A stretch of 64,000 nucleotides of DNA from an uncultured Alphaproteobacteria bacterium (GCA_910587405.1 CAJUKS010000006.1:1-64000), one strand, 5' to 3'; numbered from the stretch's first letter, positions 8,079 to 17,613 are shown. Numbers and translations are program-made. The notes: generated from the letters alone by a model not told the origin.

Positions 8079-9082
8079 TCCGTTTACTGTATCCCTGGAT
8101 GTTTGTGCTGTTGCTGCTGCCGTGGGCGGTGTATCGCTGGCTGCCGCCGGTCAAAGGACTGCACGGCGATGCGTTGCGGGTGCCTTTTTTAAAAGATATT
8201 GCTCAGATCAATCTCAAATCGGGCAGTTTGTGGCGACAGTCTGCCGACGGCGGTCAAGGTTGGTCGAAAGGGCTGGCTTTGCTGTCGCTGGTGTGGATTT
8301 TGCTGGTTGTCGCCGCCGCTCGTCCGCAGTGGTTGGGCGAACCGGTGCGGATTAAGGATTACGGCCGCGATATTATGATGGTGATGGACATTTCCACCTC
8401 AATGCGGGAACCCGACTTTGTTTTGAACCGCCGACGGATCGACCGTTTGACGGCGGTGAAACTGGCGGCCGGAAATTTTATCAAACAGCGCCCCAACGAC
8501 CGTATCGGACTGATTTTGTTCGGAACCCGCGCTTATTTGCAGTCGCCGGTCACTTTTGACAAACAGTCGGTCAATGATATTTTGTGGGCAATGGATGCCG
8601 GTATGGCGGGAAATTCCACTTCAATCGGCGATGCTCTCGGGTTGGCCCTGAAAAACATTCGCGAAAGCGGCAAAAGCGACGATAAAATTATTATCCTGCT
8701 GACCGACGGCGAGAATAATGACGGCAGTCTCAGCATGGCGCAGGCGATCAATCTGGCTCGTGACGAAAAAGTAAAAATTTATACCATCGGCGTCGGTGCC
8801 GAAGATTCGTTTATGGGATCGTTGTTTGGTATCCGGCTGGCGCCGCAGGGCGGGATCGACGAACAAAGTCTCAAACAGTTGGCGGCGGAAACCAAAGGAA
8901 CTTATTTTCGCGCCAGTGACACCGCCGGTTTGCAAAAAATTTACGACGAAATTGACCGCCTGGAACCGACCGTTAACGAAGATCAGTTTGTGCGCGAGGC
9001 CAAAGACCTCTTTTACTGGCCGCTGTCAGGGGCGCTGATCTTGGCGCTGTTGGCCGTTTTTTTGAAAAGAAAGGGACTGTAG
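8075..9082 (+). CDS. BatA-like von Willebrand factor A membrane protein
   Basis: A 335-residue vWA protein anchored by an N-terminal hydrophobic segment, a second helix near residues 66-82 and a C-terminal helix before KRKGL. The metal-ion-dependent adhesion site is intact: DISTS at 105-109, a conserved threonine/serine loop at GNSTSIGDA, and LLTDGEN. It starts at the ATG at 8075 overlapping the stop of the DUF4381 gene, with GGAG eight bases upstream. BatA proteins occur in operons linked to aerotolerance and envelope stress, where they are thought to cooperate with MoxR ATPases. The exact job in this bacterium is not shown by the sequence. Confidence 0.88.
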   Translation: MIRLLYPWMFVLLLLPWAVYRWLPPVKGLHGDALRVPFLKDIAQINLKSGSLWRQSADGGQGWSKGLALLSLVWILLVVAAARPQWLGEPVRIKDYGRDIMMVMDISTSMREPDFVLNRRRIDRLTAVKLAAGNFIKQRPNDRIGLILFGTRAYLQSPVTFDKQSVNDILWAMDAGMAGNSTSIGDALGLALKNIRESGKSDDKIIILLTDGENNDGSLSMAQAINLARDEKVKIYTIGVGAEDSFMGSLFGIRLAPQGGIDEQSLKQLAAETKGTYFRASDTAGLQKIYDEIDRLEPTVNEDQFVREAKDLFYWPLSGALILALLAVFLKRKGL

Positions 9083-10834
9083 ATGGAAGATTTTATCAAC
9101 AATTTTCATTTTCTGCGTCCGTGGTGGCTGTTGGCTTTGCTGTTGCCGCTTGCCGGTTATTTGCGCTTTTTTGCCGGTCTGAAAAACGTTTCGGCCTGGG
9201 AAGGCGTTTGTGATCAGAAACTGTTGGATTTTCTGTTGGTACGGGGATCGTCACGTCAGCGCAGTCTGGTGGCCAACCTGTTGTTTGTCGGTATGGCGGG
9301 TGCCATTGTCGCTTTGGCGGGGCCGGCGTGGCAGAAAAAAGACGTTCCGGCGTTTGCACCGGAAAATCCGGTTATGTTTTTGCTGAATATGTCTTCGGAT
9401 ATGGATAATACCGATATTACCCCCAACCGTCTGACCCGGTCTAAATATGCCGTTTCCGATCTTTTGAAACAGTTGGGCAATGCGCAAAGCGGCCTGATTG
9501 TTTATACCGAAGAACCGTTTCTGATCAGCCCGTTAACGGAAGACAGCCGCGTGATTGACAACCTGCTGGGCGCGGTGGTGCCGGATATCATGCCTGAAAA
9601 CGGCGACCGTCTTAACCGGGCGATTGATTATGCGGTGGCGCGTCTTCGCGAGTCGGGATATCAAAAAGGCAATATCGTGGTTTTGGCCGCGGATGTCGGA
9701 CAGGATTTCAATCTGGCGATGATATCGGCGGCCGCCGCTGAAGCTGAAGGTTACCGTGTGAGCACCATGATTGCGAATCAGGCGGGTTCCGACAAATTGA
9801 AAATGATTGCCGAAAAAGGCGGCGGCATCGCCGTCAACGTCGTTTCGGGTATCAACCGCCTTGCGGCGTACCTGTCGCAAGATACGGCTCAAAAACTGAA
9901 ACAAAGCCGCAATAACCGCGAAATTTGGGAAGACGCCGGTTATTATCTGCTGATTGTTCCGTTGCTTTGCGCCTTATATTTTTTCCGTCGCGGCATTATG
10001 GCGGCGGCAATCGTGTTGGGGTTTGTCCACAACGCGCAGGCGGGGTTTTTCCTCAATAACAACCAAGAGGCGATGAGAGCGTTTAACAATCAGGATTTTG
10101 AAAAGGCGGCCGCCGGTTTTGAAGATCCGGGCTGGAAGGCTTCGGCTTATTACCGTTCCGGTAATTTTGAGCGCGCTTACGAATATTTTGCCGGTGACGA
10201 TGCCGAAAGTCTGTATAATCAGGGAAACGTGCTGGCCAAAGGCGGCAAAACCGAAGAAGCAATTGCCAAATATGAGCAGGTTCTGGAGCTGGAACCGGCG
10301 CATGAAGATGCCAAATTTAATCTTGAATACCTGAAACGGCAGCAACAACAGCAGCAACAGCAGCAATCGCCGGATCAACAACAAAATCAGGAACAGAACC
10401 GGCAGCAGCCCGATCAGCAGCAACAACAATCGTCGGGAGAACAGTCTTCCGAGGAGACGCGGCAGCAGAATCGGGACCGTCAGTCCGATCAGAATCCGGA
10501 CCGTCAATCTTCTGCCGGCGGGCAGGGGACTGAGACACAGCAGCAACAAATGCCGCAGCCGCGTCCGGCGGAACAGAACCGGTCCGGCGGCAATGATGAA
10601 GAAAGCAGTCGTCAAAGCGAGGTCGCGCAACCGCAGGAACAGCAGGAGTCAAGCGATCAACAGCCGCAGGCCGAGGCCGAAGGCAACCAACCGCCGGAGA
10701 AAGGAGACCCCGAATATACCGAGGCGGCTCAGGCGCGCGAACAGCAGTTCCGCGACATTCCCGAGGACAGCGGCGGCTTGTTGCGGGCTTTTATCCGTAA
10801 AGAGTATCTCAAAAACCGTTATAAGGACAACTGA
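9083..10834 (+). CDS. BatB/BatC-like protein: vWA domain plus TPR and Q-rich tail
   Basis: A 583-residue fusion. Residues 1-320 are a BatB-type vWA domain with two N-terminal and two later membrane helices. Residues about 330-420 are TPR-like (NQEAMRAF, then a clear repeat ending AIAKYEQVLELEP). Residues 425-560 are a low-complexity glutamine-rich tail. The vWA metal site is degenerate: the canonical D-x-S-x-S reads N-M-S-S-D at 102-106, so metal binding may be lost. The gene starts directly after the stop of batA, and batD follows two bases later. Fusion of BatB with the TPR protein BatC is known in some Proteobacteria. Confidence 0.8.
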   Translation: MEDFINNFHFLRPWWLLALLLPLAGYLRFFAGLKNVSAWEGVCDQKLLDFLLVRGSSRQRSLVANLLFVGMAGAIVALAGPAWQKKDVPAFAPENPVMFLLNMSSDMDNTDITPNRLTRSKYAVSDLLKQLGNAQSGLIVYTEEPFLISPLTEDSRVIDNLLGAVVPDIMPENGDRLNRAIDYAVARLRESGYQKGNIVVLAADVGQDFNLAMISAAAAEAEGYRVSTMIANQAGSDKLKMIAEKGGGIAVNVVSGINRLAAYLSQDTAQKLKQSRNNREIWEDAGYYLLIVPLLCALYFFRRGIMAAAIVLGFVHNAQAGFFLNNNQEAMRAFNNQDFEKAAAGFEDPGWKASAYYRSGNFERAYEYFAGDDAESLYNQGNVLAKGGKTEEAIAKYEQVLELEPAHEDAKFNLEYLKRQQQQQQQQQSPDQQQNQEQNRQQPDQQQQQSSGEQSSEETRQQNRDRQSDQNPDRQSSAGGQGTETQQQQMPQPRPAEQNRSGGNDEESSRQSEVAQPQEQQESSDQQPQAEAEGNQPPEKGDPEYTEAAQAREQQFRDIPEDSGGLLRAFIRKEYLKNRYKDN

Positions 10835-10836
10835 CT

Positions 10837-12600
10837 ATGAAAAAATGGATTTTATTCGTCGTCTTGAATTTGTTGATGATTAGTCAGGCCGAAGCCGCGG
10901 TTCTGACCGCCAAAGTCAATCGCAATCCGGTTCCTGCCGGAGAAACTTTTGTCCTCAGTCTGGAATATGACGGCGATCCCGGCAGCAGCCGTCCCGATTT
11001 TTCGGTGTTGAACCGTGATTTTAATGTGTATATGGTCTCCAACTCCTACCGGGGAAGCTACAGCGGCGGTCAAATGAAAAAGACTTACATTTGGAACGTA
11101 TCGATGGCAGCCGATCAGGCCGGAACTTATACCATTCCCCCTCTGAAGGTCGGCAATGCGTCCAGCCGTGCGATCAGCCTGAAAGTGGTTGATCCGGCCG
11201 CAATGCCGGATGACTTGCAAAATGCATCGGCGGCACCGCGGTTTGCGGTCAGCCGCAGTATCGATAATGCCGATCCGCTGGTGCAGCAGCAGATAAATTA
11301 CAGTTTTAAGATAACGACCTCGGAAGCGCTGCAGGGCAATGCGCCGCAGTTTATGGCGGTGGGCGGCGGCGATGAGTGGATCATCCGCAGTCTCGGTGAT
11401 CCGCGGATCGAATCGAAAATTCAAAACGGTGTCGAAGTCAAGGAAATCACTTTTAATTATGCCTTGTTTCCGCAAAAAAGCGGCAGCCTGGTGATTCCGG
11501 AGGTGCGGTTTGAAGGCTATTATCTGGATCCCGAAGCACATCGTAACAACTCTGTGCAGAGCCTTCTCGGCGCTTTCCGCGGCCTGGACGACGATGCGTT
11601 CGGTCTCGGCATGTTCGGCGCCCGCGTGCCGGTCACTCTCAAAGCCCGCCCGATCAGCATCGAAGTCGGCAAAATTCCCGAGGAAAATAACGGTTATTGG
11701 TGGCTGCCGGCCAAAAAGGCGGAAATTTATTCCGATTGGCAAAAAAAACTGCCGCAATTTAAAAGCGGCGAAGCGGTTAACCGTGAAATTTACCTTCGTG
11801 TTACCGGTGTAATCGATACCCAGCTGCCGAAAATTAAGTTTGCGGAAATCCCCGGGGTGAAACAATATCCGGAGAAACCGGCAATTCAAAGCGAGGTTAA
11901 AAACGGTGACGTGGTTTCGGTGATGAAAATCAACACCGTGTATATCCCGGAAAAGAGCGGTCCCTTGACAATTCCGGCAATAACGGTCCATTGGTATAAC
12001 GTTGACAGCGGCAAAATGGAAAAAGCGGTTTTGCCGGCGGTGACGGTCCAAGTTGCACCGGGCGCGACATTGCCGACGGCAGAAGAGACCGCTTCCGCGG
12101 CGCCGTCTCGCGGCGAACAATTGAAAACGCTGGCCGAAGACGAAGTCAAGCTGCTGAAAAATGCGGCGCCGGCCCCGGTCATATGGTATATCGTGACGGC
12201 TTTTGCCGCCGGAATTGCGGCAGCGGCGGGGTTGTTCGGCCTGTGGATGCTGCGTCACCCGCGGCAAAAAAACAAGGAAGAAACCGTTGCCCCCGCGGCC
12301 CCGGTCAGTGTGGCAAAAGCGGTTCGCAGCAATGATTTGCGTGCCATTCGCGACAATGTTATGGCCTGGGGACGCAAACAATATCCTCAGGCACAGGTCC
12401 GCAATTTGGACGATATCGCCAAGTTGAGCGGAGATCCTCAGTTTGCCGTTCAACTGCAGCAATTGCGCAAAGCATTGTATTCCGGGACCCCGGAAGGTTT
12501 TGATGCCGCAAAGTTTATGAACGTTTTTGCCGACGTCAGCCGCAACCGCAAAAAACAATCGTCCAAAGAAGCGCAGCCGCTGCCGGAATTGTACCGTTAA
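10837..12600 (+). CDS. BatD family protein
   Basis: A 587-residue exported membrane protein with a signal peptide ending about SQAEA. Several beta-rich repeats follow (SRPDFSVLNRDF, GTYTIPPL, VPVTLKARPI), characteristic of the BatD oxygen-tolerance family. A C-terminal membrane helix lies near residues 448-470, with a cytoplasmic helical tail. The family is known as the last gene of moxR-bat operons, and its large domain is thought to lie in the periplasm. Here it closes a four-gene operon with the preceding vWA proteins. It ends at a strong terminator shared with the convergent ABC exporter gene. Confidence 0.85.
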   Translation: MKKWILFVVLNLLMISQAEAAVLTAKVNRNPVPAGETFVLSLEYDGDPGSSRPDFSVLNRDFNVYMVSNSYRGSYSGGQMKKTYIWNVSMAADQAGTYTIPPLKVGNASSRAISLKVVDPAAMPDDLQNASAAPRFAVSRSIDNADPLVQQQINYSFKITTSEALQGNAPQFMAVGGGDEWIIRSLGDPRIESKIQNGVEVKEITFNYALFPQKSGSLVIPEVRFEGYYLDPEAHRNNSVQSLLGAFRGLDDDAFGLGMFGARVPVTLKARPISIEVGKIPEENNGYWWLPAKKAEIYSDWQKKLPQFKSGEAVNREIYLRVTGVIDTQLPKIKFAEIPGVKQYPEKPAIQSEVKNGDVVSVMKINTVYIPEKSGPLTIPAITVHWYNVDSGKMEKAVLPAVTVQVAPGATLPTAEETASAAPSRGEQLKTLAEDEVKLLKNAAPAPVIWYIVTAFAAGIAAAAGLFGLWMLRHPRQKNKEETVAPAAPVSVAKAVRSNDLRAIRDNVMAWGRKQYPQAQVRNLDDIAKLSGDPQFAVQLQQLRKALYSGTPEGFDAAKFMNVFADVSRNRKKQSSKEAQPLPELYR

Positions 12601-12649
12601 AAGTGTTTTCGGTTGACCGATTGCCCGGCGAGAGAAAGTCTTATGCCAA

Positions 12650-12674
12650 AAAAGCCCCGAAAATCGGGGCTTTT
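12650..12674. terminator. Bidirectional terminator between bat operon and ABC exporter
   Basis: Stem AAAAGCCCCGA / TCGGGGCTTTT with loop AA, placed between convergent genes. Confidence 0.85.
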
Positions 12675-12678
12675 GAAC

Positions 12679-14460
12679 TTATTTTTTCTTAAACTGGGCT
12701 TCGTACAAAGCCTTGTAAGCGCCGCCGTCTTTTTGCATCAGTTGATCGTGGGTTCCGGTTTCGACAATTTCACCGTTATTGAGCACAACGATCATATCGG
12801 CGTTCTGAATGGTTGACAGACGATGGGCGATGACAAATACGGTACGGTCCTGCATCAGGTTGTCGATCGCTTTTTGTACTACTGCTTCCGAACGGTTGTC
12901 CAGAGCCGACGTCGCTTCGTCAAGGATAACGATCGGCGCATCTTTGATCAGGGCGCGGGCAATTGCCAAACGCTGCCGCTGGCCGCCCGAAAGCGCCGCC
13001 CCCCTTTCGCCGATGTCACAATCCATACCGTTTTCGTGGTTGTCGACAAACTCTTCCAGATAGGCCATTTTGAGGGCCCGTTTGATCTCTTGGTCGTCGG
13101 CATCGGGTTTGCCGAGCAGAATGTTGTCTCTGACGGTGCCCGAAAACAAAAAATTGTCCTGAAAAACCACGGCGATTTTGTCACGCAGCGATTGCAGCGA
13201 ATAATCGCGGATATCGGTGCCGTCAATGGTTACGGAGCCTTCGGCAACATCGTAAAAGCGCGGCAACAGGTTGACAACGGTGGTTTTTCCGCCTCCCGAA
13301 TTGCCGACCAGCGCCACCGTAGAACCGGCTTTGACTTTGAGATTAATATCTTTTAAGACCGGGGTGTTTTCAACATATTCAAAACCGACGTGATTAAAGG
13401 AAATTTCCCGTTTGATTTCGGTCAGATCTTTGGCGTCCGTTTTATCGGCAATTGCCGGTTCCAGATCCAGAACTTCCACGATTCGTTCAATTGCCAGAAA
13501 CGAGACCTGAACATTGTTGAAGTTTTTGCCGATGCCTTTGACCGGCGTGTACAGCATAATCAAAGCGGTGATAAAAGAAACGAAATTGCCCGAACTGATG
13601 GTGCCGTTAACGATCAGATAACTTCCGTATCCGATCACCGCACCGACGCCGATTGAAACCACCACGTGCATCAGAGGCGTCATCCAACCGGTTTTCTGTA
13701 CCATTTTCATTGTCAGTTTGAACAACGAGCGCAAAATATCGTTGAAACGACGGTACATTTTTTCCTGCAGGTTGTAAGAGGCGATGGTTTTGTTGCCGGC
13801 GTAGCTTTCGTTGTAATGCGTCAAAATAGTCGAAGAACGGTTAATGGTGTCTTTGATGATGCCTTTAATCCGCCGTTTAACCTGAGCCAGCGGCAGCAGG
13901 GCGCATAACAGGACCACAATGGCGATGATGGACAATTGCCATGAATTGTAGATCAAAACCGCAATCAGCGACAGCGAAGAAAAAAAGCGCGAGACGAACA
14001 GTTTGAGGTTGTCAAGCAGACCGGTGCAGGCGGTGTCGGCATCGGCGGAAAAGCGCTGTATTACCATCCCCGAAGCGTTGCGGTCGTAAAAGCCCGGTTC
14101 CAGTCCCATCAGCTTTTTGAACAGGGCGCGTTTCAAATCATGGTTGATTTTGGTGCCGACCCAGGTGTTAAGATAAGTGGCGGCATAGTTCAAAAAGCCC
14201 TGGACGGTTGTGAACGCAACGATCAATACCGGAATATAGGCGGGGGAAGAAGCGCTTTTGTCGACCAAAACGTCGTCCATGTACGGTTTGAGCGCAAGGG
14301 CGACCACCGAGTCCAACGCACCGACCGGGATGCAGATCAAAATAGCCAGCAACGCGCGTACCCAATAAGGTTTGACAAACGGCCACATTTGTTTGTAGTG
14401 ATCGGAGAATTTAAAGTTTCGGCTGCCGTTCGGCTCCAGCGTAAAGTCCTGTGTTTTCAT
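12679..14460 (-). CDS. ABC exporter, MsbA-like (lipid A type)
   Basis: A 593-residue half-transporter with an N-terminal six-helix domain (about residues 30-330) and a C-terminal ATPase. Walker A is GNSGGGKTT, the signature is LSGGQRQR, and Walker B is VILDEATSALD, followed by the H-loop IAHRLST. Size and domain order fit MsbA, which flips lipid A or phospholipids across the inner membrane as a homodimer. Other lipid or peptide exporters of the same type cannot be excluded. It is cotranscribed with the DUF1294 gene, which lies eight bases upstream. Confidence 0.85.
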   Translation of the reverse strand: MKTQDFTLEPNGSRNFKFSDHYKQMWPFVKPYWVRALLAILICIPVGALDSVVALALKPYMDDVLVDKSASSPAYIPVLIVAFTTVQGFLNYAATYLNTWVGTKINHDLKRALFKKLMGLEPGFYDRNASGMVIQRFSADADTACTGLLDNLKLFVSRFFSSLSLIAVLIYNSWQLSIIAIVVLLCALLPLAQVKRRIKGIIKDTINRSSTILTHYNESYAGNKTIASYNLQEKMYRRFNDILRSLFKLTMKMVQKTGWMTPLMHVVVSIGVGAVIGYGSYLIVNGTISSGNFVSFITALIMLYTPVKGIGKNFNNVQVSFLAIERIVEVLDLEPAIADKTDAKDLTEIKREISFNHVGFEYVENTPVLKDINLKVKAGSTVALVGNSGGGKTTVVNLLPRFYDVAEGSVTIDGTDIRDYSLQSLRDKIAVVFQDNFLFSGTVRDNILLGKPDADDQEIKRALKMAYLEEFVDNHENGMDCDIGERGAALSGGQRQRLAIARALIKDAPIVILDEATSALDNRSEAVVQKAIDNLMQDRTVFVIAHRLSTIQNADMIVVLNNGEIVETGTHDQLMQKDGGAYKALYEAQFKKK

Positions 14461-14468
14461 CAGTCGTC

Positions 14469-14906
14469 CTAAACTATTCTTAAAAATTTCAAAATAACAA
14501 ACACCAGCGCTGCCTCAAACAGCATCATCATCCAGAAAAAAGTCTGATAGCTTTTCTTTTTTGACTTGTGGCGGAAAAACTTTTGTCCCAACAGAGCACC
14601 GCCCCAGCCGCCCAAAAATTCCAAAGTGTGCAGCGTGCTTTCGGGTACCCGCCACGACCCGCTTTGGGCTGCGTGCTTGTCGACGCCGTAAGCCACAAAA
14701 GTGATCAGGTTGATTGAAGCAAGCTGAAAAACCAGAAACAACAGCAGCGTTTTGGGATGGAAGGGCGTGGTGGTGAAATAAAAGCTTTCGACATAATAGG
14801 CTGCCATAATAACCAGGCCGGTATGTACCATGTAAAAACTGTTTTTTTTCAGCGGCGGCACCAACAGCAGCAGTCCGAGCAGAATCACCGTAAAAGTCAA
14901 AACCAT
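14469..14906 (-). CDS. DUF1294 membrane protein
   Basis: A 145-residue protein with about four membrane segments. The DUF1294 signature is in the second half: VAYGVDKHAAQ, then WRVPESTLHTLEFLGGWGGALLGQ and a basic HKSKKKSYQ stretch. The function of this family is unknown. It is the upstream gene of a two-gene unit with the MsbA-like exporter. Its start ATG at 14906 follows an A-rich leader with no strong ribosome site. The 173-base AT-rich divergent region upstream probably carries promoters for it and for the lipoprotein gene at 15080. Confidence 0.8.
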   Translation of the reverse strand: MVLTFTVILLGLLLLVPPLKKNSFYMVHTGLVIMAAYYVESFYFTTTPFHPKTLLLFLVFQLASINLITFVAYGVDKHAAQSGSWRVPESTLHTLEFLGGWGGALLGQKFFRHKSKKKSYQTFFWMMMLFEAALVFVILKFLRIV

Positions 14907-15079
14907 TTTCTTAAAATCTTTGTTGAGATGTTAAAAATCTAATGCCGAATATAAAACAGAAAAAAAATAAAAGCAATAAAACTATCGATTTTTCCCGCCC
15001 CCGACAAAAATTTGATTGAGAAAATAATAAAAGTTGCTTATACTCCGCATAAACTGATTTGATAAGGAAGGCTAAATTC

Positions 15080-15613
15080 ATGAACAAAATATTCGTTATT
15101 CTGACCGCCGGCGTTCTGGCCGGATGTACGGCATGGCAGCATCCGCAGCCGGAACCCGAAACCGCTGCGCCGCACCTTGTGACCGAAACGCCCTACGGAC
15201 TGAGTAACCTGTATGAAGAGACTTCGGCGTCGCAGTTGTATGCCGTGGTCGCCGCTCGTGCCACCAACAAGATGTTGGACCAAACCACCGAAATTTACGA
15301 ACGGCCGGCACGTCCGAAATTATATGTGATGCAGATTAAAAAAGCCGGTGCCGGTCATGTGCCGGACGGTTTTTCGCATTCGCGCCGCGTTACCCGTGAG
15401 ATTATTGACGGCTCAAAAGCCTTTACGCTGGTCAATAAACAGGAAGACGCCGACTACTGGCTCGACATTGTCGTCAGCCGCCTGAATGTCGAAGGAATGC
15501 CCGGCAGTCTTCTGCAATATAAGATGATCCTGCTTGATCAAAACAACAATGAAGTGGGCAGTTGGATGGAAACCATCCGTCAGGTTCAAAATGATGACAG
15601 AAGTTGGTGGTAA
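15080..15613 (+). CDS. Lipoprotein, LpoB-like fold suspected
   Basis: A 177-residue predicted outer-membrane lipoprotein. The signal sequence ends in LTAGVLAGC, a clean lipobox. The mature part has an AARATNKML helix, a strand KLYVMQIKKAG, then RRVTREIIDGSKAFTLVNK and a terminal QNDDRSWW. The alternation resembles the LpoB/CsgG-like or FlgO-like small lipoprotein folds, but I cannot assign a family firmly. The ATG at 15080 with AAGGAAG upstream is preferred over an earlier in-frame start at 15059. The next gene overlaps its last 20 bases, so the two probably work together at the envelope. Confidence 0.55.
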   Translation: MNKIFVILTAGVLAGCTAWQHPQPEPETAAPHLVTETPYGLSNLYEETSASQLYAVVAARATNKMLDQTTEIYERPARPKLYVMQIKKAGAGHVPDGFSHSRRVTREIIDGSKAFTLVNKQEDADYWLDIVVSRLNVEGMPGSLLQYKMILLDQNNNEVGSWMETIRQVQNDDRSWW

Positions 15614-16784
15614 ATTGAAAGCGGGTTTGTTTGCAGCATCGGTGGCTTTGTTCGGTGTGCTGGCCTTTTCGGCCCGTACGGCCGATTTGGTGAAAATCAA
15701 AGGCGAAGCCTGTGAAAAATTCGTTCCCGGACAGTCAAAGTCAAGCATTCGCGTCCGGGTAACCGATAAAGCCAGTTACAAGGCGGTGAGCCAGGTCGAA
15801 AGCCTTTCCGAACTGCGTTCCAGTATGTTGGAACACGATTTTAACGTTATCGTCTATAATCTGGTCGACAATTATGTGCAAGACCTGATGGTGCGTACCG
15901 TCAGTCAAAACGATAATAAATTGTGCGTTAAGGTAACCGGGGCGATTCCGGCAGCCGATATCGTAACCGTAATTGCCAACTATTCCCCCCATAATCCGGC
16001 GCCGGAATATGATATTAAAGAAGCGGCGGGGATCGAGGAAGAAGTGCTGACCGAAGCGGACGATCCGGTTGCGGCAGAGTCCCGAGAACCCGATTCGGAA
16101 GTTTTGTACGACGGCCGTGAAGAACTGGTGGCCGAACAGGAAACGGAGGTCGGAAGCGAAACCGGGAACGAAGAACCGGCCGTGGTTTACGGCGGAGAGG
16201 CTGAGGATGAAGCCAACGATTATCTGACCGCCGGGGAATTGCCGCCGCCGCCCGAAAATCTGCCCGAACCGGAAACGGCGGCACCGACGGTGTCCGTTCC
16301 GGTGAAAGTTGCCGCCCCGGCTGCCGAAGCGGCAGCGATTCCGGCGGTGTCCGAAAAGGCTTATGTTTATGTCAGCCCGGTCGAGTTCAACAACAACACG
16401 CATTCGTCAAAATCGGCTCAGGTGCTGAAAGACATGTTTGCCGATACCGAAGGCTATTTGCTGGTCGACAATCCGGGAAGCGCGGCCTATGTGCTGCAGC
16501 CCAAGGTGCTGAAAGCCAAGATTGATGCTCTGAATTCTCAAACCAAGCGGATCCAGATGGTGGTTTCTTTAGAGTTGAAAATGCAATCGGCATCCGTCTC
16601 GTTCTCCGAGCACCAAAATCGTTTTGTCTTGTTTGAAAACGGCGAAAACGAACAGGAAATTGCTCAAAAACTGCTGCATAAGCTGTTGCGCAATTCCGGG
16701 CGTAAATTGTTTGCCAAGATTGAACAGGCGGAAAGCAAACGCAAAGCGCAGGGACTGCCGCAGATTATTACGCCGGCCAAATAA
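15594..16784 (+). CDS. Secreted or periplasmic protein, FlgT/LPP20-like N-terminus suspected
   Basis: A 396-residue exported protein. It opens with a signal-type hydrophobic stretch (KLKAGLFAASVALFGVLAF), then a domain of about 120 residues with the pattern VKIKGEACEK...KASYKAVSQVESLSELRSSM...VKVTGAIP. This resembles the N-terminal domain seen in FlgT and LPP20-type proteins. An acidic, proline-rich linker (about 140-260) follows, then a C-terminal domain with YVYVSPVEFNNN and an ADTEGYLLVDNPGSAAYVL segment typical of proteins that sense or bind lipoprotein partners. The start is uncertain, ATG at 15591 or 15594. Family membership is tentative. It overlaps the lipoprotein gene and ends at a strong terminator. 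Confidence 0.5.
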   Translation: MTEVGGKLKAGLFAASVALFGVLAFSARTADLVKIKGEACEKFVPGQSKSSIRVRVTDKASYKAVSQVESLSELRSSMLEHDFNVIVYNLVDNYVQDLMVRTVSQNDNKLCVKVTGAIPAADIVTVIANYSPHNPAPEYDIKEAAGIEEEVLTEADDPVAAESREPDSEVLYDGREELVAEQETEVGSETGNEEPAVVYGGEAEDEANDYLTAGELPPPPENLPEPETAAPTVSVPVKVAAPAAEAAAIPAVSEKAYVYVSPVEFNNNTHSSKSAQVLKDMFADTEGYLLVDNPGSAAYVLQPKVLKAKIDALNSQTKRIQMVVSLELKMQSASVSFSEHQNRFVLFENGENEQEIAQKLLHKLLRNSGRKLFAKIEQAESKRKAQGLPQIITPAK

Positions 16785-16800
16785 AAAACGGTTGCAAATT

Positions 16801-16828
16801 AAAACCCCCGCCGAAAGACGGGGGTTTT
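16801..16828. terminator. Terminator between convergent genes
   Basis: Stem AAAACCCCCG / CGGGGGTTTT; serves the secreted-protein gene and the minus-strand gene that follows. Confidence 0.85.
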
Positions 16829-16845
16829 GCCTGCGGAAAAAACGA

Positions 16846-17613
16846 TCAGAACTTCGGGTGGTCCTTGATGTTGCGGCATACAAAGCTGAGATTGTGAATT
16901 CGCTTAACACCGGAAGTCAGGCAATATCCGTCGATTTTTGTATTGAGCAGGGTCTGATATTTTTTCAGTTCCAGGTTATAGTTGCTGAAGTAAAGCACAA
17001 TTTCCAGATCGGTAAAACCGCGGTTGGTATATATATTGTAATCATATGCGCAAATCTCGCGGCCGAAGGTGTCAATCACGATCCTCTGAATATTTTTGAA
17101 ATGCTCCTCGTAATTGTTGACGCGGTAAGCGTCGGCAAATTGATTAAGGGCGGCAAACAAGGGTTCGGCAGGATTAAGGAGCGCCAACTTTTTCAGCAGC
17201 GGCACACTGCCGGTAATGAGGGCGAATTTGATCATTTCCAGCGGAAAAACGTCGATATCCTGATTGAGGTTTTCAAAATGCGGTTTGATCAGCATCATTG
17301 CCATTTCGAGCATACCGAGGTTGATCAGGTCGTCCAGATACATTTTTTCAAACAGCAGCGAAATGTTTCCGCCCAGTTCCCATACCCGCGAGGCAATGGC
17401 GCGCGCCCGTTGTTCGCGGGAATTGAGAATTTCCAAATGGGCCTGCAAAATCAGCAGTTCAACGTTATCACGATACTGCATCAGCATTTTGTCGACCATT
17501 GCCCCGGTTTTGAGTATTTCGGTGGTGTTGTTGCAACTCAGCCCCTTCACCTGTTTGTACAGGTTTTGAATTTGCTGGTTTACGATTGTAAGCATCGAAT
17601 AATCGGCGGCCAT
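16846..17613 (-). CDS. Hypothetical alpha-helical protein
   Basis: A 255-residue protein I do not recognise. It is almost entirely helical, with repeated leucine-rich helices of about 34 residues (EILKTGAMVDKML, DNVELLILQAHLEIL, LGMLEMAMMLIKPHF). These suggest a TPR-like solenoid for protein-protein contacts. There is no signal peptide or membrane helix. Of three possible ATG starts (17631, 17622, 17613) the last has AAGG nine bases upstream. It is a single gene, convergent with its left neighbour and divergent from the lipase-like gene. Confidence 0.6.
   Translation of the reverse strand: MAADYSMLTIVNQQIQNLYKQVKGLSCNNTTEILKTGAMVDKMLMQYRDNVELLILQAHLEILNSREQRARAIASRVWELGGNISLLFEKMYLDDLINLGMLEMAMMLIKPHFENLNQDIDVFPLEMIKFALITGSVPLLKKLALLNPAEPLFAALNQFADAYRVNNYEEHFKNIQRIVIDTFGREICAYDYNIYTNRGFTDLEIVLYFSNYNLELKKYQTLLNTKIDGYCLTSGVKRIHNLSFVCRNIKDHPKF

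Noticed and set aside
10852..12558. A 568-residue open frame on the minus strand opposite batD
   Set aside because: It has low-complexity, histidine- and arginine-rich translation typical of the antisense of a coding region, no start signals, and is fully covered by a recognised gene.
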